A stretch of DNA of 64,000 bases, from contig WHVD01000007.1 in the NCBI GenBank assembly GCA_015178975.1, positions 1 to 64,000 of the forward strand, given 5' to 3'. Under the pieces are notes generated by a model. The model made no database searches. It saw nothing but the letters and a program-made list of their open reading frames with translations, and was not told where the DNA came from. Below are positions 33,424 to 43,056 of the stretch, piece after piece. The stretch's first letter is position 1. Every line of letters begins with the position of its first letter. The stretch comes from Hysterangium stoloniferum. Taxonomy: Eukaryota > Basidiomycota > Agaricomycetes > Hysterangiales > Hysterangiaceae. A program made the translations under genes and the position numbers.

Positions 33424-34150
33424 GGGTGGGTAGCAGGTTGTTGTAACACCGGAAGGGGATGCTGCACATTTAAGGTACAATTATCAGGGGAATGAATTTC
33501 AAGGTGTAGGTAGCATTGTGGCGGTGCTTTACACAGGATACCCATCGTTTCACCCGTTTCTTTTAAACAACTGGAAGTGCTTCAACCTCCTTGGTTCCTA
33601 CAGACTCTACACGATACTGTCAGGTTCATTCACTATGTTATACTCTAGGTCCTTACTCCTCAACAGACCGTCTGTGGCAGAGAGCACATATGGTAGCTAC
33701 GAATGGTTTGATCATCCTTCACCCCATAATGCGGCAGCTTCTGACTTATTACGCGCTAGAGGTTTCTGAAATTCATCTTTTACGTTATAAGTGAGATAAT
33801 CCATCGATAGAATATGTAAATGCAGTGGATGCTATCCATGACACAATGCTCCCCAGGTACAGCCTCGGGCGCCGCCTCCTCTCGGGCTATGTCTAACGGA
33901 AATATGCACTTCGTGTTAAATTCGGAATTCCAATAAGCAACCCATTTCACTAATTATTTACTTAGGCTAATCGGCGGCGAACATGAATGTGCCTGTTTCT
34001 GGCGAGTCCGACATGTTTTCATTAACAAATTATGCATGTAATCCATATTGAGTCATAATTAATTACACTGGTATGATCACACGGTGCTTCTGAGTGGAGT
34101 AAAATTTGCCGCAGGCTCATGTTAATTATGAGACTTTGTTTGTGTGACGC
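33424..34150 (-). pseudogene. Region C copy 8
   Basis: Leader and C segment upstream of A copy 10 on the minus strand, with the KRWVSCVKHRHNA-type stretch at about 33,560-33,510 and the SIHCIYIFYR segment near 33,810. The beginning, near 34,150, ends at the ACAATGT motif where an LTR-like repeat begins. Confidence 0.4.
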
Positions 34151-34157
34151 GACAATG

Positions 34158-34380
34158 TGTAAGGTTCGGCTTTGCAAATAGCGTAATCCTTCAGTTGAGC
34201 TCTTACGAAGAGGAACGAACAGAGTAGGAATAAGCTCCAATTCGAAAAAGACTACTCTAACTAGTGGGGGGTTCACCTATTTATGCTATACATCATAAGC
34301 TACGTCCCCTGACAACATCTAATAAGTCTGAAGCCATTTAGTGATCGAAACTTCCAGTGTCTTCTCGTTACTCCTTACCA
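34158..34380 (+). mobile_element. LTR-like repeat fragment
   Basis: Shared with 13,170-13,380: TGTAAGG start, GCGTAATCC, GAGCTCTT, AATTCGAAA and CTATTTATG motifs in the same order. No target duplication is visible and the right end is not clear. Family unknown. It may be a decayed LTR of the same element as the 12,778-13,430 insert. Confidence 0.35.
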
Positions 34381-34396
34381 TCTAAGACTAGGGCGG

Positions 34397-34999
34397 TTGT
34401 CCGCCCGGTTCAAAATCGGACGGACTCGCCACAGAGAAGCATATTCACTTTCGACGCCAATTAGCCTAAGTAAAGAATTATTAAAATGGGATGCTAGTTG
34501 GAATTATGAAAGAATTGAATACGAAGCGGATGTTTCCGTGAGATATAGCCCGAGTGGACAGCGCCCGAGGCTGTACCTGAGAAGCACTGTCATGGATAGC
34601 ATCCACTGCATTTCCAAATTCTATCAATGGAGATGTCCCTTCTCAACTAACGTAGAAGCTGAGTTACCCAAAAAACTAGCGCTCAAGAAGTCGTAAGTTG
34701 CCATATTATGCGGTGAAGGCTCATCAAACTATTCGTAGCTGTCATATGTGCCATCTGCCGTAGACGATATGTTGAAGAGTAAGAAATGATACATAGTGAG
34801 TGAACCTGAGAGTATCCTGGAGCATGTGTACATGAAGGAGGTTGAGCAGCTTCAAGTCGTGTCACAGGAAGGGAAGAAACGCTGTGTACGCTGCATAAAA
34901 TACCGCCACAATGCTATACCTTGAGATTCATGCCCCTGATAACTGCAACTTAAAAGCGCAGCATCGCCTTCCGGTATCACAACAACCTGCTACCCACCA
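34397..34999 (+). pseudogene. Region C copy 9, best-preserved C frame
   Basis: A continuous frame (34,397-34,696) includes RTRHREAYSLSTPISLSKEL, LKWDASWNYERIEYEADVSV, RYSPSGQRPRLYLRSTVMDS and KKLALKKS. At its end, AAGTC|GTAAGTTGCC is a good donor and TATTCGTAG (34,732) a possible acceptor 50 bp on. Farther down is KRCVRCIKYRHN (about 34,875-34,910). Pairs of Cys suggest metal binding, but the pattern is not that of a family I can name. C may be a separate gene or 5' exons of A. Confidence 0.45.
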
Positions 35000-36950
35000 A
35001 TGTCAACTTCAAACGAAACGACTCTGAGCAGCGACGATGTCGAACAGGCTGAAAGCCTCCTACAAGAGGTTGAGTGGCTACAACCCTTGGTCTCCCCAGC
35101 TGCAATGAGCTCAGTAGAACGGGAGGAGCTAGTTGATGCGGCGATAAGGGAAAGATTCCGGATAAGGCTTTGAGCTTGATGGATTTGTATTGAATATGAG
35201 TATGGTGTGTGTTATCGAGTTCCCGAAGACGACCAGCATATACTACTGTCTGCAGAAGATGCGGAAGTTTGGGCTGAGGAATGGGTGCGTAAAATGGGAT
35301 AGCCTTTAATGGATACTGTTGACAAACTGGACGCTTTCAGTGGCTAGGAGAGACAAGTTGTCATGATCCACCGATTATTATTCCAATGGGAGGTAGATCC
35401 ACCATCGCCACATCCAACCTCAGTCCATACTCCAATCATGACGTGGACTGGGGAGTGTTCTCAGTGAATGAGAGCTCATCGACATCTTCAAGTATTAAAA
35501 TTGAGCCGGGGTATTACTGTAGAGTCGCATTGGAAAGCGTTGGGAAGAATGTGCTTTACAGTGCAAAGACAGCTGCACTGATGGCAAAGTTGATGATATA
35601 CAAGCGAATGGTGTCTAGAGAAGACAGGGCCTTGAACAAGTTCCTACGCAAGCATGTTACTCTGCCAAGACTGGGAATGGTAATTCAAGAGACCATTGAC
35701 TTGATGAGATGGGATACTTCAGATCTTTGAATACATTCAAAATACTCACGGCTTTCTAGACCCACTTATTCGCCTCGCATTCGAAAACAGGCGTGGAATC
35801 TCTTAGAGGGGTTCTGGAAATCAACTATTATGCAGCCGGGGAACGGAGGACACACTGCCGACCTTATGGCATATTTGGGTTTTACCTTCATTTGGTGTCC
35901 CGGCGCTCGATGGGGAGATAGAGATCGGCCATCAACTGCACTTACGTCATCACTTTTAATTCCATCATCAAATCACCGTTACCCAGCAACGTGGATGAGG
36001 TTGCTTCGGCACTCATTCTGCAAATCGCCGGATATTTATCATCCTATTGTCAAAGTAGCTTCCTCCTCGACGACCTCGGGTATATCGTGGAACACACTAG
36101 CCGCCTGCGTCAACTGTCTGTAGAGGAGCTCACTGCCTTCAGAGGTTGCATTGAATTGTGGTTGAAACCGTGCGTCCCGACATCAGATCATTTCATCCTG
36201 CCCACCAAAACTACAACAGACAGAATTATTCCCACCGACTTTCCTTGTATAAATGACCTATAAAGGTTCTCGTGTCTTGCATCCACGAAGATGATTGGTT
36301 TAGATATATTGCTGGAGATGTATTGAAGGTTATAGTGGATGACACAAGCCACCATATAGCGTCCTTGACTCTTATGATGGAAGAGAACACAGCCTATTCA
36401 TTGTGGTGTGGTATCTTGGCTCTGAATACCTTCTTCGACGACATCACGCTTCGCACGCATCATATCAAACAACTAAATGTTGTCCCTTGGCTAATTTAGC
36501 CCCTCCTACGGTGTGTTGAGAGTGTTTTACCTGCCAGCATCATCTAATATTCGCCCCTTGAAATATCATGCCAGTCTGATTCTGACACGCCCGAGTCCAA
36601 ATTACTGACTCTTCGGGTCAGGCGCGGAACTAATTGAGGTTACTCTGAAGCTGTTAGCTGCATCTTCCGACATCGATTCCGCGTGTACCACAATGCTCAG
36701 CCTCAATATAGTTCCCATTATCGCTCGTCTTCTTCCACATTGTGAGGCGATGCGTGGTTTAATCAGCGATCAATATTTCGGTTTTCGGCTTGAAGCATTA
36801 ACCCTCGCGGCTCAGTCCTTCCTTTGTGTCATCGCTACACCTTTCACCGGTGTGTCCGTAACATCTAATTCAAACTCCAGATCAGTGTTGGAGGACCATA
36901 GCTGGCCTGCCGATTCCCTTGCTCCATCCATTCCGTTCGATATTTCATAA
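35000..36950 (+). pseudogene. Family A copy 11, full-length, broken
   Basis: ATG at 35,000 with the 285-nt exon 1 ending at 35,284, but a TGA interrupts it near 35,172. Exon 2 (about 35,346-35,710) is open; exon 3 (35,762-36,150) has a frameshift near 35,965. Exon 4 is open (LVSCIHEDDWFRYIAGDVLK) to a stop near 36,499; exon 5 ends ...IPFDIS at 36,950. Same subfamily as copies 10, 17 and 19 (DDVEQAESLLQEVEWLQPL). Confidence 0.65.
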
Positions 36951-37135
36951 TTTCTCTGGGATAACACTGACACATAATCCGAACCAAGGAGGCAGGATAG
37001 TAATATTACTCTCGCCTTTTAGAAATACTTATAATTTGTGTAAAGCGACATAGTTTGAGTCATTTCAAGAGCGCATATAGTCACCCTTTTCCGCCTTTGG
37101 GTGCTTGGCAGCTTCTCGTTGATGCTATATACAAC
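36951..37135 (-). pseudogene. Family B copy 9 tail, fused to A exon 4
   Basis: Last part of B (VYSINEKLPSTQRRKRVTIC) in the normal convergent position after A copy 11. Its upstream side does not continue into B but into A exon 4 sequence at about 37,135. Confidence 0.45.
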
Positions 37136-37400
37136 GTGAACAGTCAAGGACGTTATATTGAGATTTGTGTCGTCCACTATAACCTTCAATGAATCTCCAG
37201 CAATATGTCGAAACAAGGCAGCTTTGTGGATGAAACACAGAATGTGTATAGGAGATGCATGAGAGGGGAGTCGCTTCGGGTGATTTTGTCTGTTGTGGTT
37301 TGGTGGGCAGGCTAAAATGATGAGAGGTCACGACGCACTGTTGCATCCAGAATTAACTACAACCTCTGATCGCAGTGAGCTCCTCTACAGATAGTTGACG
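37136..37400 (-). pseudogene. Family A copy 12, exon 4 and exon 3 fragment
   Basis: Minus strand: end of exon 3 (near 37,400-37,340), intron 3, then exon 4 (FRHIAGDSLKVIVDDTNLNI) ending at SLTVH, where it runs in frame into the B tail. It is joined to B sequence on both sides. Confidence 0.5.
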
Positions 37401-37740
37401 CATGCGGGATGTCTTGAAGAAGACGACGCATCAGTAAATTGGTATTTGATTCGGGCCCCTCGCGGAAGGAAGGCTCCGTAATCTAGAATGCGAGCCTGGA
37501 CATGGTGTAGCGTCTGGAACAGCCTGGAGCATCCCAGATAGCCGTTCTTCCTCCGAGCGCCTGAAACGATTGTAGTGATGTGTTCTCAATTCGATCCAGT
37601 CTTTTCTTTGATTTAAACGGACCTTTTGAGCACCTGGCTGGATTGGTGCTGCTATTACCACAAACAAGCAACTGAATGAGACATAATGTCGTCATTATCG
37701 AGGTGAATACGGTCCTCGGCGCCGGAGCACGTTTTGCCAT
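37401..37740 (-). pseudogene. Family B copy 9, 5' part
   Basis: ATG at 37,740: MAKRAPAPRTVFTSIMTTLC, then LLVCGNSSTNPARCSKGPFK and (other frame) LRTHHYNRFRRSEEERLSGM, LQAVPDATPCPGSHSRLRSL. One frame change lies near 37,620. Cut at 37,400 by the A copy 12 fragment. Confidence 0.5.
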
Positions 37741-38280
37741 CTCTCACCCACCTTTGTACGATTCCTGGCGATTCAGAGTTTTCGTTAGTATGTATCTAGG
37801 TTTGTTGGCCTCATCGCGTGGGATTAGAGTGACTATACCCCAGGTTAGGCCACCACCCACTCTTGAATTGACAAAGATCCATAAAATGCCAGTCAGGCAC
37901 GTCAAGTGAGATACCCAGCTGTCAACTTCTGAACTTGGATATAATAATCAAGTTGGATATGTACTAATACACATACATCGGCAAGTTTCAAAACGTTAAA
38001 TATGTCCTGTTTACACAATATATTAACAAAAATAGGGTGATAGAAATATAAATAGCACGATAAGTCACACGAGTAGGATATTACATATGCTGTTTTCATC
38101 ATGAACCTTGCAGGTCCAGGACGGGAAATGAGGAGCAAAACCATGATACCATTCAATAATGAGGGTTCCCCATTACTCCGCTCACAAGGACCGGGTAATA
38201 CTAATTCTAGCGTGTACTTGATTATGACTGAATATAGATTACATGGACAATTTGTTAATGAAAATCTGACGGACTCGCCA
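37741..38280. other. Divergent spacer between B and C
   Basis: Counterpart of 11,830-12,365. A minus-strand hydrophobic frame (38,291-37,902) is open here for 129 codons (ISRPGPARFMMKTAYVISYS, DVCVLVHIQLDYYIQ), interrupted at 12.0-12.2 kb. Promoter region of the divergent pair is the simplest reading. Confidence 0.4.
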
Positions 38281-39264
38281 CAAACAGGCATATTTACTTT
38301 CTACGCCAATTAGCCCAAGTAAAGAATTATTAAAATGGGATGCTCGTTGGAATTCTGAAAGAATTGAACACGAAGCGGATGCTTCCGCTAAATATAGCCG
38401 GAGTGGCTGTACCTGAGAAGCGCTGTCATGAATAGCATCCTTAGCCAGGTGACCATGACAACGCAATGGTCACCAGCGTCCACCAGAGCGCCGCTGGGCG
38501 GACCACCACCTTATCACTCGCCGCAAACAGTTGTCTCCGAAGATAGAGCTTTGTCAGCTAGTGTAGGGGGTGGCTAGGGGAAACGGGATAGTAACGGTTT
38601 CGAGCCGACGAGAGCTCTCATCAGGGGGATACCGCTACCCCGACCGTTTCGCCCATCCAGAATTACTGATTAGGAGTCTACTACTGAGCCTGGTCCAAAG
38701 GGAGTGATAAGATAGACGATTCGTGCCGACCTACGCGTGCATCGAACTCTGAGAATCTTGGTGACCCAGTGGTGGGTAGTATACGGTTGGGAGCGAGTAC
38801 CGAGGCCAGCAAGTTTCCTTGCTGGATCGGATTTGTCGATGTCCATACAGCAAGACGATGGTGGAACTGCATTTACATATTATATCAATTGACATGTCAC
38901 TTCTCAACTAACGTAAGAGATTAATTCCCAAAACTCTAGCGCTCGAGAAGTCGGAAGTTGCCACATTACATTATGCGGTGAAGGTTCATCGAACTATTCA
39001 TAACTGCCACATCTGCTCTCTGCCGTAGACAATCTGTTGAAGACCAAGGAATTGGTACCATAGTTAGAGAACTTGAGACAATCCTGGAGCATGTATGAAT
39101 GAAGGAGGTTGAGGCTTGAGGTTGTGTAAAAGGAAGGGATGAATAGCTGGGTATCCTGTACAAAGCACCGCCACAATGCGATACCTTGAACTTTATTCCC
39201 TTGATAACTGTGACTTTCAAGCGCAGCATCCCCTTCCGGTATCACAACCACCTGCTACCCACCA
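38281..39264 (+). pseudogene. Region C copy 10, carrying an insertion
   Basis: PISPSKELLKWDARWNSERI (from about 38,308) and EHEADASAKYSRSG, then interrupted at 38,441 by a 425-bp insert. It resumes at 38,866 with the shared CTGCATTTACATAT sequence and the leader that ends at the ATG of intact A copy 13. Confidence 0.4.
38441..38865. mobile_element. 425-bp insertion of unknown class
   Basis: Defined by comparison: in 12,510-12,530 and 22,170-22,190 the flanks ATAGCATCC and ACTGCATTT are adjacent. The insert is richer in GC than its surroundings, single-copy in this window and has no long frame. GGTTTCGAGCCG at about 38,598 resembles a pol III B box (GGTTCGANNCC), and CAGCTAGTGTAGGGG about 45 bp before it loosely resembles an A box. 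So a tRNA-derived SINE is possible. No target duplication or terminal repeat was found. Confidence 0.45.
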
Positions 39265-41244
39265 ATGTCGACTTCAAACGAGACGACTCCGAGCAGCAAC
39301 GATGTCGTACGGGCTGAAAGCCTCCTACAAGAAGTTCAGTGGCTACAACCCTTGGTCTCCCCAACTGCATGGAGCGCAGAAGAACGGGAAGAGAGATTTG
39401 ACGCGGTGAGAAGGGAAAGATTCCGGGTAAAGCTTCGAGACCGATGGAACTGTATCGAAGATGGGCATGGTGTGTGTTATCGAGGTCCCGAAGACGGCGA
39501 GCATATACCACTGTCTGAAGAAGATGTGGAAGTTTGGGTCGAGGAATGGGTGCGCAAAATACAATAGCCTTTCATGTACACTGTTGACAAACTGGACGTT
39601 TTTAGTACCTAGGAGAAGCACATTGTCATGACCCACCGACTATAATTAAAATGCGAGGTAGATCCACCAACACGACATCGGACATGAGACCATATTGCAG
39701 TCATAATAACATCGACTGGGGAGTGGTTTCACTGGATGATAGCTCGTCTTCAAGTGTTGAAATTGGCCCCGGGTATTACCTAGGAGTTGGCATGGACAGG
39801 ATTGGGATGAAAGTGCTTTACAGCGCACAGAGAGCTTCGCTGATGGCAAAGTTGATGATATACGAGGGAATAGCCCGTGGATATGGAAGCAATAATGCCT
39901 TTAACAAGTGTCTACAGAAGTATCTCACTCTGCCAAGACTGGGAATGGTAATTCAAGAGACCATCGATTTGATGAAGTAGGGATACAACCGCGTCAACCA
40001 TTGATTACTCAACATACTCACGTCTTTCTAGCCCCACCTATCCCCTTCGAATTAGACAACAGGCGTGGGTGGTCTTACGGGAGTGGACGCTCTTACACCG
40101 GATACGTAATTCAAGTGGTATACAGCGGAGAAATGGAGTTCACACTGCCAAGCTTATGTCACATTTGGCTTGGGCCTTCCTCTGGTGTCCCGGCGTTCGA
40201 TGGTCAGATGTAGATCAGCGATCAACTTCAATTACGTCTTCCCTTTACAAGGCTGTCATCAGATCACCACTACACACCAACGTGGATGAGGCTGCGTCCA
40301 CATTCATTGTACAAATCGCCGAATATCATTCATCATCTTTTCCTTCTCCAAATTACCTCACCAGTCGCCTTGGGGATATCGTGGAACACATCTCCCACGT
40401 GCGTCAACTGTCTGCAGTGGAGCTCGCTGCGATCAGAGTTTACATTGAATTCTGGTTAAAACCGTGCGTCGCGACATCACATTATTGCATCCTGCCCACC
40501 AAAACCAGAACAGACAAAATTACTCATACCGAATTTCCTTGTTTAAATCTCCTATAAGGATTCTCGTGTGTTGCATCCACCAAGATTCCTGGTTTCTAAA
40601 TATTGCTGGAGATGCATTGAAGGTTATTTTAGACGACGCAAGCCTCCATATAGCAACATTGACACTTCACATCGATGAGAACATGTCAGGTTCACTTTTT
40701 CAACGTATCTGCGACCTAGAAACCTTCTTCGATGACAGCACGCTTCGCACGGATCATATCAACCAGCTGAATTTGGTTTCTTCGCTCATTGGACCCCTCC
40801 TAAGGTATGTTGACAATGTTTGACCTTCAAGCATAATCTCATATCGCCCCATTCAAATATCCTACCAGTCTGATTATGACACACACGAGTGAAACCTTTC
40901 TCCTCCTGCTTTCAGGCAGGAAAATAATCGAGGTCACTCTGAAGCTGATAGCTGCATCTCCCGACATCGAATCCGCGTGTACCATAGTGCGCAGCTTCAA
41001 TACAATCACAATTCTCGCTCGTCTTTCTTCACGTTGTAACGCAATGCGCGACTTAATCAACGATCAATTTCTCGGTGACTGCGTTGAGGAATTCCACCTC
41101 ATGGCGCATTCCTTCCTTTTTGTCATCGCCATACCTTTCACCGGTGTGTGTGTAACATCTCATTCAAGCTCCCGATCCGTGTTGAAGAATCATGGTTGGT
41201 CTGCCGATGCGCTTGTTCCATCTATTACGCACAATATATCATAG
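39265..41244 (+). CDS. Family A gene, intact copy 13 (566 aa)
   Basis: Five exons: 39,265-39,549, 39,606-39,976, 40,032-40,454, 40,559-40,804, 40,869-41,244. Exon lengths (285, 371, 423, 246, 376) and intron lengths (56, 55, 104, 64) are identical to copy 6, and donors (GTGCGC, GTAGGG, GTTAAA, GTATGT) and phases agree. Exon 1 differs from copy 6 at 11 of 95 residues by eye. Landmarks: LLQEVQWLQPLVSP, LMAKLMIYEGIARG, RWSDVDQRSTSITSSLYKAV, VRQLSAVELAAIRVYIEFW, SWFLNIAGDALKVILDD, and FVIAIPFTGVCVTS. No recognised domain, signal or membrane segment. Preserved frame across five exons after clear divergence argues for selection or for recent loss of constraint only. Convergent B copy 10 follows. 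Confidence 0.8.
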
Positions 41245-41366
41245 TTTCTCCTGAGTAACACCGACACATTATCCACCCAGGAGGAAGGATACTACTACTA
41301 CTATTTAGTTCACTTCCCTTTGGCAATATTTCTAATTTATGTAAAGCTACATAGTTTGAAGGAATT

Positions 41367-41630
41367 CAAGAGCGCATATAGTTACTTTTACTTTGTGTGC
41401 TTCGCAGCTTCTCGTTGATTCTATACATACGTTACATATATTGGTGGGCGTTAGTGGTGGCTAGAATCACATCCAATTTATCAACGAGAATCACTTCAAA
41501 TAGAATACGACTCGGAGCTTTCAAAGAATGCAGCGTATCAGTTAGTTGAGATAGTAGGAAGCAAGTCATTGAAGAGCAGCAACCACCACCCGTAACCCAC
41601 CAATCCATGCCGACAGTTATCTCGGTCCGA
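41367..41630 (-). pseudogene. Family B copy 10, 3' part
   Basis: Convergent with intact A copy 13. Last intron (CTAAC branch) and last exon (SRILFEVILVDKLDVILATT, YMKRMYRINEKL). It is cut at 41,630, the start of the right arm of the large inverted repeat, so the 5' two-thirds of B are missing here. Confidence 0.5.
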
Positions 41631-41639
41631 CCAAGGAAC

Positions 41640-42005
41640 CTATCTATTAGGACAATGGAAGAACTTCTCCTACTTTGCGCTAGCCAGGTGGTCAAAGTGT
41701 GTCATTTTGGATAAAAGGGAGACTTGGTGAATGAGGAACGTCGCCTCGTTCAAGATATTCGATATTCTGTATCTTTGGGGTCGTTCTTCGGATTCCTCGA
41801 TCGAGAACCACCAGCGTTGTCAGGGTCATCATCCGATAAAAAATCGACTACATTTATGATCTCAAGTAAATTCATGCCGCTCTCTCACACAATTCAGATG
41901 TGTGATATATATCCTATGCATCCCTTTCGGCTCGAAATCCACATCTTAGCAACATTTGCAGTTGTAGAACGAAAGCCATTTTTTATACATTAAGGGTGAT
42001 GCCAC
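41640..42005 (+). pseudogene. Family B copy 11, fragment
   Basis: Mirror of 17,340-17,690. Reads LVQDIRYSVSLGSFFGFLDR and SDKKSTTFMIS (about 41,745-41,870), a diverged middle part of B. No start or stop in place. Confidence 0.35.
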
Positions 42006-42009
42006 AATA

Positions 42010-42345
42010 TCGGCGATGGCAATGTGTGTCGTCGGACTCCTCCCTATAACCCTTGACAGATGCGCTCAATGGGAAGATACAGATCGGGCATCAACTGCAA
42101 TTAGGTCACCGATTTACAATGCTGTCATGAAATCACCGCTACACACCAACGTGGATGAGGTTGCGTCGACATTGAATCTACAAATTGCGGGACATTTATC
42201 ATCCTCATGTACTCAGCCTCCCTTCCTCCTCCGCGACCTTGTGGGTATTGTAGAAAACATCTACCACGTGCGTCAACTATCTGCAGTGGAGCTCACTGTG
42301 ATCAGAGGCTGCATTGAATTCTAGATACAACCATGCGTCGCGACC
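42010..42345 (+). pseudogene. Family A copy 14, exon 3 fragment
   Basis: CAQWEDTDRASTAIRSPIYN, LHTNVDEVASTLNLQIAGHL, HVRQLSAVELTVIRGCIEF. Mirror of copy 4. It is followed directly by C sequence, so the exon 3/C junction predates the inversion duplication. Confidence 0.6.
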
Positions 42346-43056
42346 TCTCAAAGTGCTTGATAAATAAGGTGAGGCTGGGGCGAATTAGTTTACTGAGAAG
42401 GTCAGGGTAATGATAAGACTAGCGTGTAATTAATAGCCACTGAATATTGATTACACGCACAATTTGTTGATAAAAGCCTGACGGAGTCGGCACAAAGACG
42501 GATAGTCAAGGTTGACGCCCATTAGAATCAGTAATGACTTATTGGAATGGATTCCTCGTTGCCATTATGAAAGAATTGAACACGAAGCGCGGAGTTCCGT
42601 TAGATATAGCCAGAGTCGAGAGCGCCTGGGGCTGTATCTAATAAGCACTGCCATGGATAGCCCCACTGGACTGACATATTCTATTCGTGGAGATGTCGCT
42701 TCTGATGGGAAGGCTGGATTGCCCTGAAATCTGGCACTAAAGAACTCGGAAGGTAGCACAATGCGCAGTGACGGCCTGTCAATTTATTCTCAGCTGCCAT
42801 GTGTGTTTTCTGCGGGAGATGATCTGACGAAGTGGGAGGAACATGTGTAAAGATGGTAAGGTAACTTGAGAATATTCTGGCTGTATTATTCAAGAAGGAT
42901 AAGTGGGACTTCAAGTTGGTTACAAGGAAAGGATTGAACGGTGTGTATCCTGAGGAGCACGGCCACAATGCTATGCCTGGAAATCGGCTCTCGGGGTAAC
43001 TTCAGCTTCAAAAGCGCAGCATTCCCTCTCTGTACGAGTACCACTTCTACCCACCA
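42346..43056 (+). pseudogene. Region C copy 11
   Basis: MTPIRISNDLLEWIPRCHYE and SVRYSQSRERLGLYLISTAM (42,512-42,670) in an open frame, then the leader with its Cys-containing stretch and the MSTSNE start of A copy 15. Mirror of C copy 2. Confidence 0.4.

Noticed and set aside
34690-34920. C as a PiggyBac transposase C-terminal zinc finger
   Set aside because: Cys pairs are present (CHMC, CVRC), but the remaining Cys/His ligands and the transposase core are absent.
38520-38640. A complete tRNA gene in the 425-bp insert
   Set aside because: Only box-like motifs; no cloverleaf with acceptor stem could be folded by eye.
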